From Caryophanales bacterium UBA4855 (GTDB taxonomy: Bacteria; Bacillota_I; Bacilli_A; RFN20; CAG-826): DNA of 48,329 nucleotides. The position numbers were made by a program, and so were the translations under genes. Where the stretch lies: assembly GCA_002399785.1 (NCBI GenBank), contig DHEH01000003.1:1-48329 (forward strand), read 5' to 3'. Below the pieces are notes generated by a model that saw nothing but the letters and a program-made list of their open reading frames with translations, was not told the origin of the DNA and did not search any database. Positions 10,119 through 20,480 of the stretch are shown one piece after another (position 1 is the first letter of the stretch; every line of letters begins with the position of its first letter).

Positions 10119-11582
10119 TTAATTATCTGATCTACTAAACCCATTTCTCATATGACAACTTGAAGCGTAAAGAACTCTATCAAGTGCACGATTTGTTTCT
10201 TCTTGAGCCATTTTTGAAATTGCATTGTTGGCATCAATTATTGCTTTATTTTTATCTTCTGACAAAGCAATTTTTTTATCAAATTCATTTATAATTTGAT
10301 GACCGAAATTGCTTACTCTATTTTGATATCTTTCAACTTCTATTGAGATTAAATTAAAGTATGGATCGCAAAGAGCCCCAATTAATCTACTTGCCCAATA
10401 AAAATTATCAGAATCAACTTTTAGTGTTGTTTTACTTAAATAATTAGGAATAGAAGTGGTGTTTGTAAAAAGAGGAATTATTGCGTTATGAACGTTGCTT
10501 CCAAAACAAATCCATTCAATTGCCATAAATTCTTTTGGCATATAAGGTCTGATTTGGGAAATAGACATAAATGATGTTCTACTGACGCCAATTGGTCTAT
10601 ATTTTCCTCTTAATGGAGAGGTTAAATCTTTTGAATATGGATCGTAAGGTGTCCCTTGGAAATGTGAAGAAAGAATGTATTTTATATCTTCGATTGTAAT
10701 TTTTCTTTCCGGAATTAAACTCCGTGGAATATCATCAGATTCAGGTTTATAAGTTGCTTCATCACCCTCCCAAATAAATGTATGAGGATTAAAATATTTT
10801 TCCATAAACCAGGCTCTTGGAGTGTTATAGATATGATCAGAATCATCATGACTTCCAAAAGCTAATCTTGGATTAAAGTTATCATCTAGATTTAGATTTA
10901 AAAAATTATCTTCGATTAAAGATTTCAATGTAGATGAACACATATTTTCTTTTTGTTTTCCGTATGCATCATTAATATCAAAAACATCTAATCCGAATTG
11001 ATTAGGCATAACTACATATTCTTCATCTTTAACTCTTCTTGCGATCCAATTATGGCCGCCAATTGTTTCTAACCACCAAATTTCATCTTTATCAGAAAAA
11101 GCAATTCCGTTTTCTTCATACGTTCCATATTTTTCTAATAACGAACCTAATCTTACGACACCTTCTTTGGCTGAATGTATATAAGGTAAAACTAAAACAA
11201 CTAAGTCTTCTTCTCCAATACCCCCTGTAAAGACCCCTTCTTTTCCTTTTTTATAAAGTGGATCAGCTCCTAAAACTCTAGAATTGCTTGTAATGGTTTC
11301 GGTTGCTGTCATTGCAACATTTTCAGAATTTATTCCACTAGCAGCCCATATCCCTTCTTTGGTATCAACGCTAGGGCAGGAAGTGTATGAAAGAGGGTTG
11401 TTTGGTAAATCAATTTCAAATTTTGAAAGTTTAGATTTATAGTGTTTTGGTTGCTTATCGCTTGAGACAACAATCATTTTTTTTGCACAAAATACTCCTG
11501 ATGGAGAATCATCGTTTCTCGCAATGAGAGTTGAACCATCATAACTTGCTTTTTTACCTACTAAAATCGTTGTACATGCCAT
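10119..11582 (-). CDS. C69-family dipeptidase
   Basis: 487 residues. The N terminus MACTTILVGKKA followed by DGSTLIARN matches peptidase family C69 (PepD/lactobacillal dipeptidase A), an N-terminal nucleophile hydrolase in which the Cys, here Cys3, becomes the catalytic residue after N-terminal processing. Further family blocks include the GIWAASGINSENVAMTATET region and GEEDLV. It hydrolyses dipeptides, consistent with peptide scavenging. AAGGAG precedes the ATG on the minus strand. It lies 38 bases downstream of mntP on the same strand and may share a transcript reading into mntP. No signal peptide is evident. Confidence 0.9.
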   Translation of the reverse strand: MACTTILVGKKASYDGSTLIARNDDSPSGVFCAKKMIVVSSDKQPKHYKSKLSKFEIDLPNNPLSYTSCPSVDTKEGIWAASGINSENVAMTATETITSNSRVLGADPLYKKGKEGVFTGGIGEEDLVVLVLPYIHSAKEGVVRLGSLLEKYGTYEENGIAFSDKDEIWWLETIGGHNWIARRVKDEEYVVMPNQFGLDVFDINDAYGKQKENMCSSTLKSLIEDNFLNLNLDDNFNPRLAFGSHDDSDHIYNTPRAWFMEKYFNPHTFIWEGDEATYKPESDDIPRSLIPERKITIEDIKYILSSHFQGTPYDPYSKDLTSPLRGKYRPIGVSRTSFMSISQIRPYMPKEFMAIEWICFGSNVHNAIIPLFTNTTSIPNYLSKTTLKVDSDNFYWASRLIGALCDPYFNLISIEVERYQNRVSNFGHQIINEFDKKIALSEDKNKAIIDANNAISKMAQEETNRALDRVLYASSCHMRNGFSRSDN

Positions 11583-11813
11583 AAAAATATCTCCTTATCA
11601 TTTTGTTTTATATTTTATCACAATTGTATTTTATTAAGTTTATTTTGCATAAATTTATTTTATATGATGCAATTTATTTATAAACAATTTGCTAATGATT
11701 TTGCTTTTTTTGTTATAAGTAAAATAAGCGAATTAAAAATTATCAAAATAATTTCGATAGAAACGATATAATTTCGAGAAATTCAATTTGATAATTTAAT
11801 ACCAAATTAAATT

Positions 11814-11819
11814 TATAAT
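11814..11819 (+). promoter_or_regulatory. -10 element before the receptor-type GGDEF-EAL gene
   Basis: TATAAT 18 bases before ATG 11838. A transcript from it would have a leader of only about 12 bases without a clear Shine-Dalgarno sequence. No good -35 was identified. Confidence 0.4.
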
Positions 11820-11837
11820 GCTATAAAAAGTAATCTT

Positions 11838-14241
11838 ATGAAAATACTAACAGCCGCATTGGCTTTGATTGGATCGTTTAGTATCGTTCAAACGAGAGAA
11901 CTTGGTTTAATTGAATCTCCTGATATTCTTTTTATCGGTTCTTACACATATAATTATCCTGAAGTTGATTATCAACTTAAAGGAATTGATAAGGCATGCA
12001 AAGGCGAAAGTGTTTCTGTTTTATATAAATTTTTAAATACAAAAAATATTGATCATAATGATGAATATAAATTAAAACTTAAAGATAGATTCTCTTTATT
12101 ATTTGAACAAAATGATTTTGATGGTGTTATAGTTTCTGATGATGATGGTTTGGATTTTGTGTTGACATATTATGATGATTTTTTTAGCAAAATGCCAGTA
12201 ATTTTCCAAAAAATCAACGATAAAGAAAAAGCGATTTATGCTGAACAAACATATGCTAATATTTGTGGTATTACTGAAGCCATTGATTACGAAACAAACA
12301 TAAAGTTTGCTCAGAGCCTTATGCCTAATGCAAAAAAATTTAATTATATTGCTGATGATACTAAGACTGGTATTGGAGTAGAAAAATCTTTGTTGGAAGC
12401 TTATAACGATTTAAATTTAAATCTTGTGATTAATAAAATTGATACTTCTAAATTAACATATGATGAAATTTGTGAACGATTGTCAGCTATAGATGAAAAC
12501 GATATAACTTTTTATACTATATTTACAAATGATGGAGTCGGAAGATTTTATCCATTAAATGAAATTTTACAATTTTAAATACATATCTAAATGCCCCATA
12601 TTTACTATTAGTACAGCAGGAATTGGTGATGGATTATTAGGCGGTTATGTTTATTCGCATGAAGATTCAACCTATGAATCAGCTAAAGCTTTACTAACTT
12701 TTATTAGAAAAACTGATTCTCCTTTAAATTATGGTTTAAATCAAAGTAATTTTTCAAAATATATGATTGATAAAAAAGTAATAGAAAAATGTAAATTAGA
12801 TTTAAGAAAAAATCCTGGAAATTCTACAATAATCAATGACGATCTTTCTTTTAGAGAAGAGTATCCTGAATTGTTTGTGTTTTTAATTGTTTCTAGTAGT
12901 GTAATAGGATTAGCAATAATTATTCTTGTTATTTATTTAATCGGTAGAAATTTATATATCAAAAAATTACAAAATTTTATTTATTATGATTCTTTAACTG
13001 GAGCTAAAACTAGGGATTATTATAACCTTAAAGATGAAGCCGAAATTCAAAAATTCAATCAGTATGCTTTAATTTTGATTTCGTTATTAAATATAAGGGC
13101 TTTAAATGATTTATTTGGTTACAAAATTGTCGATGAACTTTTAAAAGAGTTTTGTGATCATCTAAAAGCTGCAAGTGAAAATGATTTTTTATACATTTTG
13201 TCTCATAAAGAAATTTTATTAATCCTACCTGATTCTAACAGAAAAGAAATTGAGAAATTTGTTGAAGACAGTATTATCAATTATCGTTCTAAAAAGGATA
13301 TCAATCTTTGGTTTGATATTCGAGTTGGAATTTCGATTTATCCAGATCACCTAAATGCTGAAAAATCATTACTTGATGAAGCTGAAGTTGCCTTAAATGA
13401 AACATCAAAACCTGGTTTTTCACAAAAGTATAATTTTTTCTCAAAACATAAACATTATGCGTTATTAAATTTTTATGAAATTGAAAAAGATCTTCATAAA
13501 GCAATCGAAGAAGATCGTGTGTATACCGTTTTTCAACCAAAAGTTGATGTTAGAACTGGAAAGATTATTTCTTATGAAGCTTTAGCTAGAAACTCAAATT
13601 TATCGTATGGTCCTCAAGATTTTATTCCTGTTGCTGAAAAAGCTGGTTTAATTCTTGATATAAGTAAAAAAGTTGTTAATGATTAGATTAATTTACTTAA
13701 AGAGTTTAAAAATCAATTTGGTTCCTATAGGGAAATTTCAATAAATTATTCTCTAACTTTAGTATCTTATTCAACTTTCGTTGATTACGTTGTAAATCAG
13801 TTAAATTTATATGGCATACCTCATTCATATCTTAAATTTGAGATTACTGAAAGTATGATGTATTTTGACGATGGTTTTGGATATAAATTTATTAAAGAGA
13901 TTGTTGAAGCTGGTTTTAAGTTATCGCTTAATGATTTTGGCACAGGTTTTTCTTCATTAACAACCTTCTTTAAAATTCCATTTAATTAAGTGAAATTTAA
14001 CAGAGGTGTCAGTGTGATGTTATCTGTTAACTCAGCAAATAGCATGAGAAATCTAGCTGTCTTTTTCCATTCTCTCGGTGTCAATATTGTTTGTGAAGGC
14101 ATTGAAAATAGTGAACAATTAAATGGCTGTTTTGAAGCTGGTTGTTATCTTTATCAAGGATGTTGTTTCTACAAGCCATTACTTATAAAAGATGTTTTAG
14201 ATCATTATTCAGATGTTAATAAAACGATTTTAAAGAGTTAA
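11838..14241 (+). pseudogene. Broken ABC-substrate-binding/GGDEF/EAL receptor
   Basis: Reconstruction gives an N-terminal signal segment, an extracytoplasmic region like the ABC substrate-binding (ABC_sub_bind) family, a membrane helix (LIVSSSVIGLAIIILVIYLI), a GGDEF domain and an EAL domain. Lesions: one extra T in the T4 run 12573-12576 shifts frame 0 to 1; TAG 13684-13686 and TAA 13987-13989 are in frame within the EAL domain. The GGDEF site has decayed (HKEI). EAL keeps YEALAR and FEITES, but the DDFG motif reads NDFG, losing an Asp used for metal binding in active enzymes. So it was probably a ligand-responsive c-di-GMP binding or degrading protein. Family assignment of the sensor is moderate; the GGDEF/EAL calls are firm. 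Confidence 0.85.
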
Positions 14242-14249
14242 TTTTTTTC

Positions 14250-14279
14250 AATATCCCCTACAAATCCCTATTCATTTTT
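14250..14279 (+). repeat. Dispersed 27-bp repeat, copy 2
   Basis: C-rich orientation on the plus strand: ATATCCCCTACAAATCCC followed by TATTCATTTTT. It lies just after the broken receptor gene and before the STAS operon. Confidence 0.7.
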
Positions 14280-14368
14280 AATATTTTTAATTTTGCTTAC
14301 AAATGATTTTCTGAAATATGTTAATTTATTTAGTCATTTACTTACAATTAATTAGAGGAATTTTAAAT

Positions 14369-14668
14369 ATGAAAATAGAATGCTTAAACAATGAAAGTGA
14401 TTTGATAATTAAAGTAGCTGGTAGCATTAATACTCAAACTGCTCCAGATTTTGAAAAAGAGATAATGCCTTTAATTGACGAAAACATCAAAACAATTCAT
14501 TTAGATTTTATGAATCTAGATTATATTTCTAGTGCTGGATTGAGGGTTATTTTATTGATTACTAAAAAAATACATGGTGAAGATGTTATTGTTATTGAAA
14601 ATGTTAAAGATAATATTAAAGAAGTATTTGAAATGACAGGCTTTACAAGTTTTATTAAGGTTTTATAG
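14369..14668 (+). CDS. STAS-domain anti-sigma factor antagonist
   Basis: 99 residues comprising a single STAS domain, as in SpoIIAA/RsbV. The DYISSAGLRVIL segment carries the serine that the partner kinase phosphorylates in this family. ATG 14369 is chosen over an upstream TTG because AGAGGA lies just before it. It is the first gene of a three-gene unit followed after three bases by a 5TM-PP2C-HATPase protein and then a STAS-phosphotransferase fusion, which together look like a partner-switching module. It is the only intact member of the set, so its kinase and phosphatase partners may be lost. Target unknown; no sigma factor is visible in the window. Confidence 0.85.
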   Translation: MKIECLNNESDLIIKVAGSINTQTAPDFEKEIMPLIDENIKTIHLDFMNLDYISSAGLRVILLITKKIHGEDVIVIENVKDNIKEVFEMTGFTSFIKVL

Positions 14669-14671
14669 TTT

Positions 14672-16455
14672 ATGGAATTAAACGAAATAATTAGCGTTGT
14701 AACTAATTTAATTGGTACAATTGCAGTAATTTGTTTAGTTTTTTTTGTTGTTGAAGGAACAAAGTCACTTTCTAAAATAAAAGGCGATTATAATCGTATT
14801 CGAAATGCAATTTTTCTTGGTGTGATTGGTGGTATTTTTGGAATTTACGCTACATTAAGTGGAAGCGCAATGAGTAACGGAGCATTGGTTTCTATTAGAA
14901 ATGTTGGTCCAATGTTTGCTGGATGTTTAGGCGGTCCAATCGGAGGAATCATTGCTGGTTCTATTGCTGGAATTTTTAGATTACTATGAGGATTGCCTGA
15001 TGTAACAGTTGGTACATCTATTCCTTGTGCTATACTACTTTATTAGTTGGTATTCTTTGCGGTTTTCTTTATAAATATTATAAAAAAGCAAATCATAAGC
15101 CTTTATGGGCTTGTTTAATTTGTTTTTGTTCTGAAATTCTGCACTTAACTTTGGTTTTATTTTATATTTGGATAATTAAAGATGTTGCTTCTTCATGGGA
15201 ACTTGTTTCTAAAATTGCGATTCCATTCTTATTATCTAATTCTTTAGGATTTGGTATTTTACAATTTACGATCCAAAGGGTTAGAAAATTTAAAAAGAGT
15301 GAAGATCGTGAAAAATCTATTTCTACTGAATTAAATTTCGCAGCAAAAATTCAAGACGATATGTTGCCTGTTATTTTCCCAAATTTTCCAGGAAGATCTG
15401 AGTTTGATTTGTATGGAAAAATGACACCAGCTAAACAAGTTGGTGGTGATTTTTATGATTTCTTTTTTGTTGATGACGACCATTTCGTCTTCTTAATTGG
15501 TGATGTTTCTGGAAAAGGCGTTTCAGCAGCATTATTTATGGTTATTTTAAAAACTATCTTAAAGAATAATACTCAAAATAATTTGTCTCCAAGTGAGGTT
15601 TTAAATAAATCTAATAAAGAATTATGTTATGGAAATGAACAGGGAATGTTTGTTACTGTGTGGCTTTGAATTTATGAAATTTCAACTGGTAAACTAGAAT
15701 ATGCTAATGCCGGACATAATCCTCCAATTATAAAAAGAGGAGACGGAAGTTTTGAATTTTTAAAAAATATTTCTAGATTTATCTTAGCTGGAAATGAAAA
15801 TATGAAATATAAAGGATTTGAATGTTATCTTCATAATGGTGATAAATTGCTTCTTTATACAGATGGTGTTACTGAAGCGATGAATGAAGAAGGTAAACAA
15901 TATACCGAACAAAATTTAATGAAATTTGTTTTTAATGCTGATGTAAATAGTTCTCCAAAAGAAATTGTCGATGCAATTGATTTGTCAGTTGAACAATTTA
16001 GAGGAAAAGCTAAACAATCCGACGATATTACTATGTTGGCTTTAAAGGTTTTGGGAAGTTACGACGAAATTAAATTACCAGTTAAAATTGAAAATTTTGA
16101 CAAATTCGCTGACTTTATGAAAGAAAAATTAACCGCTGCAAATGTTCCGTCATCTGTAATTAATAAATTAAATGTTGTATTGGATGAATTGTTTTCAAAT
16201 GTTGTTAATTATTCAAATAGCGATGAATGTTTATTTGGAGTTTCTGTTGTTAAAAATCGTCTCTCTTTAAAATTGAATTACAAAGGTATTCTATTTGATT
16301 TGACAAAGAGTGAAGATCCCGACATTTCTTTAAATGCTCAGGAAAGAAATATTGGTAGATTAGGATTGATGATCGTAAAGAAGAGTGTTGACTCTTTGAC
16401 ACATAATGTTGAAAACAATGACACAAATGTCATTACGATTTATAAGAATTTTTAG
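14672..16455 (+). pseudogene. Broken 5TM sensor-PP2C phosphatase-HATPase protein
   Basis: Reconstructed order: a 5TM-LYT-like membrane sensor (about 200 residues, glycine-rich GGPIGGIIAG), a linker, a SpoIIE/RsbU-type PP2C phosphatase (VGGDFYDFF, GDVSGKGVSAAL, NAGHNPP, LYTDGVTEA, SDDITMLAL), then an RsbW-like HATPase with the N-box DELFSNVVNYS and NIGRLGLMIVK. Phosphatase and kinase of a partner-switching system are thus in one chain. Lesions: TGA 14987-14989, a single-base loss near 15031 (frame 2 to 1) and TGA 15667-15669. Both TGAs fall where the family usually has Gly, consistent with GGA to TGA changes (inference). Catalytic residues away from the lesions are preserved, so decay is recent or readthrough occurs. 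Confidence 0.85.
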
Positions 16456-16467
16456 AAAGGATTTTTT

Positions 16468-17648
16468 ATGGAAAACATTGAAGGCAAACTTAAAGATGGG
16501 ATTTATGAGTTAGAATTTGTGGGTCATATCGATTAAACAAATGCAAACAAAGTTGAAGAAACTATTAACAGTTTAAAACCAAAATTTGATGGTAAAGATA
16601 TCGTTATTAATGCGGAAAAACTTGAATATATTTCAAGTGCTGGCTTAAGAGTAATTCTTCGTTTATTAAAAGAACATGCTAATTTAAAGATAATTAATGT
16701 TAGTAATGAAGTTTATGATGTTTTTCAAATGACTGGTTTTACTGAAATGTTACCAGTTGAAAAAGCTTTTAGAGAAATATCCGTTGATGGTTGTGAAGTT
16801 ATTGGTCAAGGGGCTAATGGTGCTGTTTATAGAATCAATCCTGAAATTATTATTAAAGTTTATAACAATAAAGATGCTTTGCCTGACATTAAACGTGAAA
16901 CAGATTTAGCGAGAAAAGCATTTGTTTTAGGAATTCCTACTGCAATTCCTTTTGATGTGGTAAAAGTTAATGATGGATTTGGTTCAGTTTTTGAATTATT
17001 AAATGCTGAATCATTCAGTAAAATTCTTAACGAAACTCCAGAAAAGATAGATGAATGTGTAAAAATGTAGTCGATTTATTGAAAAAAATCCATTCTACAC
17101 ATGTTAAAAAACGTGATATGCCTGATATGAAAGCTGTTGCGTTAAATTGGGCTAAATTTTTAAAAGATTATATACCAAGAGAAAAAAATGAAAAATTAAT
17201 TAAGTTAGTTAGAGATGTTCTTGAAAGAGATACCATGATTCATGGTGATTATCATACAAAGAATGTCATGCTTCAAAACGGAGAGATATTATTAATTGAT
17301 ATGGATACATTATCGATGGGCCATCCAATATTTGAATTAGCTTCTATGTTTTTAGGCTTTATTGGTTTTGCAGAAGTTACACCTGAAAATAGTGTTAAAT
17401 TTTTAGGTATTTCTCGTCCGATCGCCATTTAATTCTTTAATAAAGCTATGGCAAGTTATTTAGGAACAACTGATGAGAAGGCTGTCGATGAAGTTATTGA
17501 TAAAGCAAGCACAATTGGTTATACAAGGGTAATAAGAAGATCGATTAGAAGAGACGCTTTAAAAACACCTGAAGGTAAGGCTGGAGTTGAACATTATATA
17601 AATAAGCTTCTTCCTTTACTAGATAAAATTAATAGTTTGGATTTTTAA
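16468..17648 (+). pseudogene. Broken STAS-phosphotransferase (APH-like) fusion
   Basis: Residues 1 to about 95 form a STAS domain (YISSAGLRVIL), followed by an APH/choline-kinase-like domain with a glycine-rich loop (GQGANGAVYRI), catalytic HGDYHTKN and metal-binding LIDMDT, resembling the TIGR02172 family. Lesions: TAA 16534-16536 in frame after HID, where STAS proteins usually have a small residue such as Ser; loss of one A in the A5 run 17061-17065 (frame 1 to 0); TAA 17430-17432 near the C terminus. AGAAAGG precedes ATG 16468. It follows the PP2C-HATPase gene by 12 bases, making it the third gene of the partner-switching operon. The phosphotransferase substrate is unknown. Confidence 0.82.
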
Positions 17649-17660
17649 AAAGTAAACAAA

Positions 17661-17689
17661 AACAACCAGTTACGCTGGTTGTTTTTTAT
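17661..17689. terminator. Bidirectional hairpin terminator
   Basis: AACAACCAG (17661-17669) pairs perfectly with CTGGTTGTT (17675-17683) around a five-base loop. A-tract before and T-tract after, so it can end the STAS operon and the convergent pot operon. Confidence 0.85.
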
Positions 17690-17690
17690 A

Positions 17691-17717
17691 AAATAATGGG
17701 TATTTGCAAGGGATATT
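17691..17717 (-). repeat. Dispersed 27-bp repeat, copy 3
   Basis: C-rich orientation on the minus strand (plus strand reads AAATAATGGGTATTTGC then AAGGGATATT). It sits between the terminator and the potD stop codon. Confidence 0.75.
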
Positions 17718-17723
17718 GGAAAT

Positions 17724-18842
17724 TTAAGCTTTAACTTTATTAATCAAACCTTGTAAAAAATCTTGGTAATTTTCCCCGTTATCCATATTTTCGATGTTTC
17801 TAAATAATTTAGCATCCTTTCCTTTAAGAGGATCGATATAGAAAGGATAATCTTTTAATAATTGAGTGTAATCGGAATCGTTAGATAATTTCGTACAAAC
17901 TGATTTTAATGTTGGACAATACCCTACATATGATGCGTTTTGAAATGAATTATCGGTATCGATCATAAAATTGATAAACTCAGATGCTAAATCAGTATTT
18001 TTTGAAATCTTTGGAATAACCATCGCATCGAAAAATGCACTAGTTTTATCAGGTATAAAATACGAAAAATCAACTGCATCGCCAGATTGACTAGATAAAT
18101 AATATTGGTCAAAAAAATCTCCTAATTGAGTTAAACCAACATCGATATTTCCGGCTGCAATTTGTTTTTTAATGGTGTCATCTCCCCATAGATCGTAATT
18201 AGTTTTTTTCATGGTTTCGACTAAACCATCAAAATCATTAACTTTATTAGTATTAATGTCTTTGTTGCTATTTAATAAGTAAGCAGTTGTACCAAAACGA
18301 GGTACACTATACATTGCTAGATTAACATTATTTGCATTTTCTTCGAAAGAGTCGCGTTTTAAAATAGCATTCCATTGTTTACTTTTAACGGTTTCTTCAA
18401 CAAAACTTTTCTTTTTAGAATAGAGTAAACCATAAGCGCCCCAAAAATATGGAACGCAATAACTTTCGTTATTATCGAAGAAATCATTCTTTCTTAAATT
18501 GGTTAAATCTTCAACAAACATATCATCTGAATAATTATTCAATTTCGATAAATTAATTTCATTTAGCATTTGTTCTGATTGCATTCTTTCAATCATGTAG
18601 TCACCTGGAATAGCAACATCATAAGAAGTGATACCGCTTTTTATTTTTTGATACATATCTTCGCTAGAACCAACTTCTTCCATAATGACTTTGGTATTAA
18701 ATTGTTCTTCAAAATTAGATATTAAACTTGGATCGATATATTCTCCCCAGTTTAATAAATATAGAGCGTTATTTGTCCCGCTTATTAAAACAACACATGA
18801 AAGTAAGATAGCGGGAATTAATAAAAATAATAGTTTTTTCAT
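17724..18842 (-). CDS. potD: Spermidine/putrescine-binding protein
   Basis: 372 residues of the PotD/PotF periplasmic-binding-protein type. The mature part opens with LYLLNWGEYIDPSLISNFEEQF, characteristic of the family, and later has YDVAIPGDYMIERM and the NASYVGYCPT region. The N-terminal hydrophobic segment ends in LLSC (Cys16), a possible lipoprotein signal that would anchor the protein to the outer face of the membrane. It is the last gene of potA-potB-potC-potD, read on the minus strand, two bases after potC. It captures polyamines and delivers them to PotBC. Confidence 0.92.
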   Translation of the reverse strand: MKKLLFLLIPAILLSCVVLISGTNNALYLLNWGEYIDPSLISNFEEQFNTKVIMEEVGSSEDMYQKIKSGITSYDVAIPGDYMIERMQSEQMLNEINLSKLNNYSDDMFVEDLTNLRKNDFFDNNESYCVPYFWGAYGLLYSKKKSFVEETVKSKQWNAILKRDSFEENANNVNLAMYSVPRFGTTAYLLNSNKDINTNKVNDFDGLVETMKKTNYDLWGDDTIKKQIAAGNIDVGLTQLGDFFDQYYLSSQSGDAVDFSYFIPDKTSAFFDAMVIPKISKNTDLASEFINFMIDTDNSFQNASYVGYCPTLKSVCTKLSNDSDYTQLLKDYPFYIDPLKGKDAKLFRNIENMDNGENYQDFLQGLINKVKA

Positions 18843-18844
18843 AA

Positions 18845-19663
18845 TTACCTTTGTAAATCCCCCTTCTTCTTTGATTTTTTAAATTGAGGCACTAGGACAA
18901 CTAACAAAATAACGAAAGTTAATAATGAGTTATAAGCATAAGCAGCTGGAGTAAAATTACGTCTTCCTAAACGAACATAAATCCAATTTGAGAAGTTTTG
19001 TACACCGTTTCCACTTGTAAAATAGGATATTACAAAATCATCAATTGAAAGAGTGAATGCAAGTAAAGCGCCACTTATTATTCCGGTTTCGATTGCAGGG
19101 ATTACAACGGTCCATAAAGCTTTCATTGGTTTTAAACCTAAGTCGGTAGCTGCATCGTAAAGATTTGGATCCATTTCGTTTAATTTTGGTAAGACACTTA
19201 AAATTACATAAGGCATTGTAAAGAAAACATGTGCTAATAACATTGTCCGATAGCCAAATAAATTAGGTATAATAGTGACTAAAAAACTACAAATAATCAT
19301 TATTGAAATTCCGGTAACGATATCGGCATTTAAAACAGGAATATTATTTAATAACAACACTTTTGATTTAACTTTTTTAGATAAGGCATGAATTCCAATA
19401 GCAGCAAATGTTCCTAAAAAGGCACTTATACAAGTTGCCATCAATGCAACAGCAAAAGAAGTGATAATTGACATATATAAAGAACGATTGGTAAAAATTT
19501 CGATGTACCAATCAAAAGTAAATCCAGAAAAAGTATTACCTGTTTTTGATGAATCTATTGAAAGGACAAAAATAATTATAATTGGTAAATATAGGATAAA
19601 AATAATTACTCCGATAAACACCCATTTCAATATGCTTGTGATGGAAATTTTATTTTTTCTCAT
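18845..19663 (-). CDS. potC: Spermidine/putrescine ABC permease PotC
   Basis: 272 residues with six predicted membrane helices and the ATPase-docking loop YDAATDLGLKPMKALWTVVIP typical of binding-protein-dependent permeases. Gene order and similarity to PotC (N-terminal LPIIIIFVLS segment, short extracellular FTFDWY segment) give the subunit assignment. It forms the channel with PotB and is driven by PotA. It starts one base after the potB stop, implying translational coupling. Confidence 0.92.
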   Translation of the reverse strand: MRKNKISITSILKWVFIGVIIFILYLPIIIIFVLSIDSSKTGNTFSGFTFDWYIEIFTNRSLYMSIITSFAVALMATCISAFLGTFAAIGIHALSKKVKSKVLLLNNIPVLNADIVTGISIMIICSFLVTIIPNLFGYRTMLLAHVFFTMPYVILSVLPKLNEMDPNLYDAATDLGLKPMKALWTVVIPAIETGIISGALLAFTLSIDDFVISYFTSGNGVQNFSNWIYVRLGRRNFTPAAYAYNSLLTFVILLVVLVPQFKKSKKKGDLQR

Positions 19664-19664
19664 A

Positions 19665-20480
19665 TTAAATTAATGTTTCTCCTTCTTTATCAAATTTGCT
19701 TAGTAAAACGATGGCACCCATAATAACTAAAATAACGACAAGTGAAACCATACTGCCCATGTTATAGTTGAAAGATCTCTTAAAAAAGTTTTCAATAATA
19801 TTCCCAATCATAATGATTTTTCCGCCACCCAGTCTTTCAGTAATAGCAAATCCAGTTGAAGCTGGTAAAAATACCATAATAATTCCGCTCATAATTCCTT
19901 TACTTGACATAGGTAAGGTTACTTTAAAGAAAGTGCCAATTCTTGAAACGCCTAAATCATAACTTGCTTCTACATATGACTTATCAAGTTTTTCGAGAAC
20001 GGTAAAAGTTGGTAATATCATGAAAGGCAAATATATCGTAACGGTTGCAAAAATAACTGCAAAATCCGTTCCAATCAAATCTAAAGATATACCCAATGAA
20101 TTGATGATTGAGGTTGGGTAAAATATTTTTTCCCAAGCAATAATTCTTAATAATTGATTGCTCCGCATTGGGAGAATAAGAATCATAATTAAGGCCATTT
20201 TATTTTTAAGTTTAGAAGTTGAGATAATATAAGAAATTGGATATCCGATTAAAATACATATAATAGTGGATATTCCAGCAATTTTAATTGAGTTCCAGAA
20301 AGCACTTAAATAGGCAGTATTAAATAATGAAGCCCAATTAGAAAAACTAAATTTAATGGTGGAAAAATCAAATCCATTACTTTCTGTTAAAGATAAAAAA
20401 AGCATTGCTAAAAGAGGTAATACAACAAGAATCACAAGCCAAATAATGTAAGGTATACTTAAATATTTAAAATGTTTCAT
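19665..20480 (-). CDS. potB: Spermidine/putrescine ABC permease PotB
   Basis: 271 residues, six predicted helices, with the EAA-type loop (SYVEASYDLGVSRIGTFFKV) that contacts the ATPase. The N-terminal helix IIWLVILVVLPLLAMLFLS and order between potA and potC identify it as PotB. Its ATG overlaps the potA TGA stop as ATGA, a classic coupled junction, and this also supports TGA being used as a stop in this genome. Confidence 0.92.
   Translation of the reverse strand: MKHFKYLSIPYIIWLVILVVLPLLAMLFLSLTESNGFDFSTIKFSFSNWASLFNTAYLSAFWNSIKIAGISTIICILIGYPISYIISTSKLKNKMALIMILILPMRSNQLLRIIAWEKIFYPTSIINSLGISLDLIGTDFAVIFATVTIYLPFMILPTFTVLEKLDKSYVEASYDLGVSRIGTFFKVTLPMSSKGIMSGIIMVFLPASTGFAITERLGGGKIIMIGNIIENFFKRSFNYNMGSMVSLVVILVIMGAIVLLSKFDKEGETLI

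Noticed and set aside
14987..15669. TGA as a tryptophan codon (Mollicutes code) explaining the interrupted PP2C gene
   Set aside because: Trp is read from TGG throughout, no intact gene contains in-frame TGA, potA/potB overlap through ATGA, and the neighbouring broken genes carry TAA and TAG as well as frameshifts.
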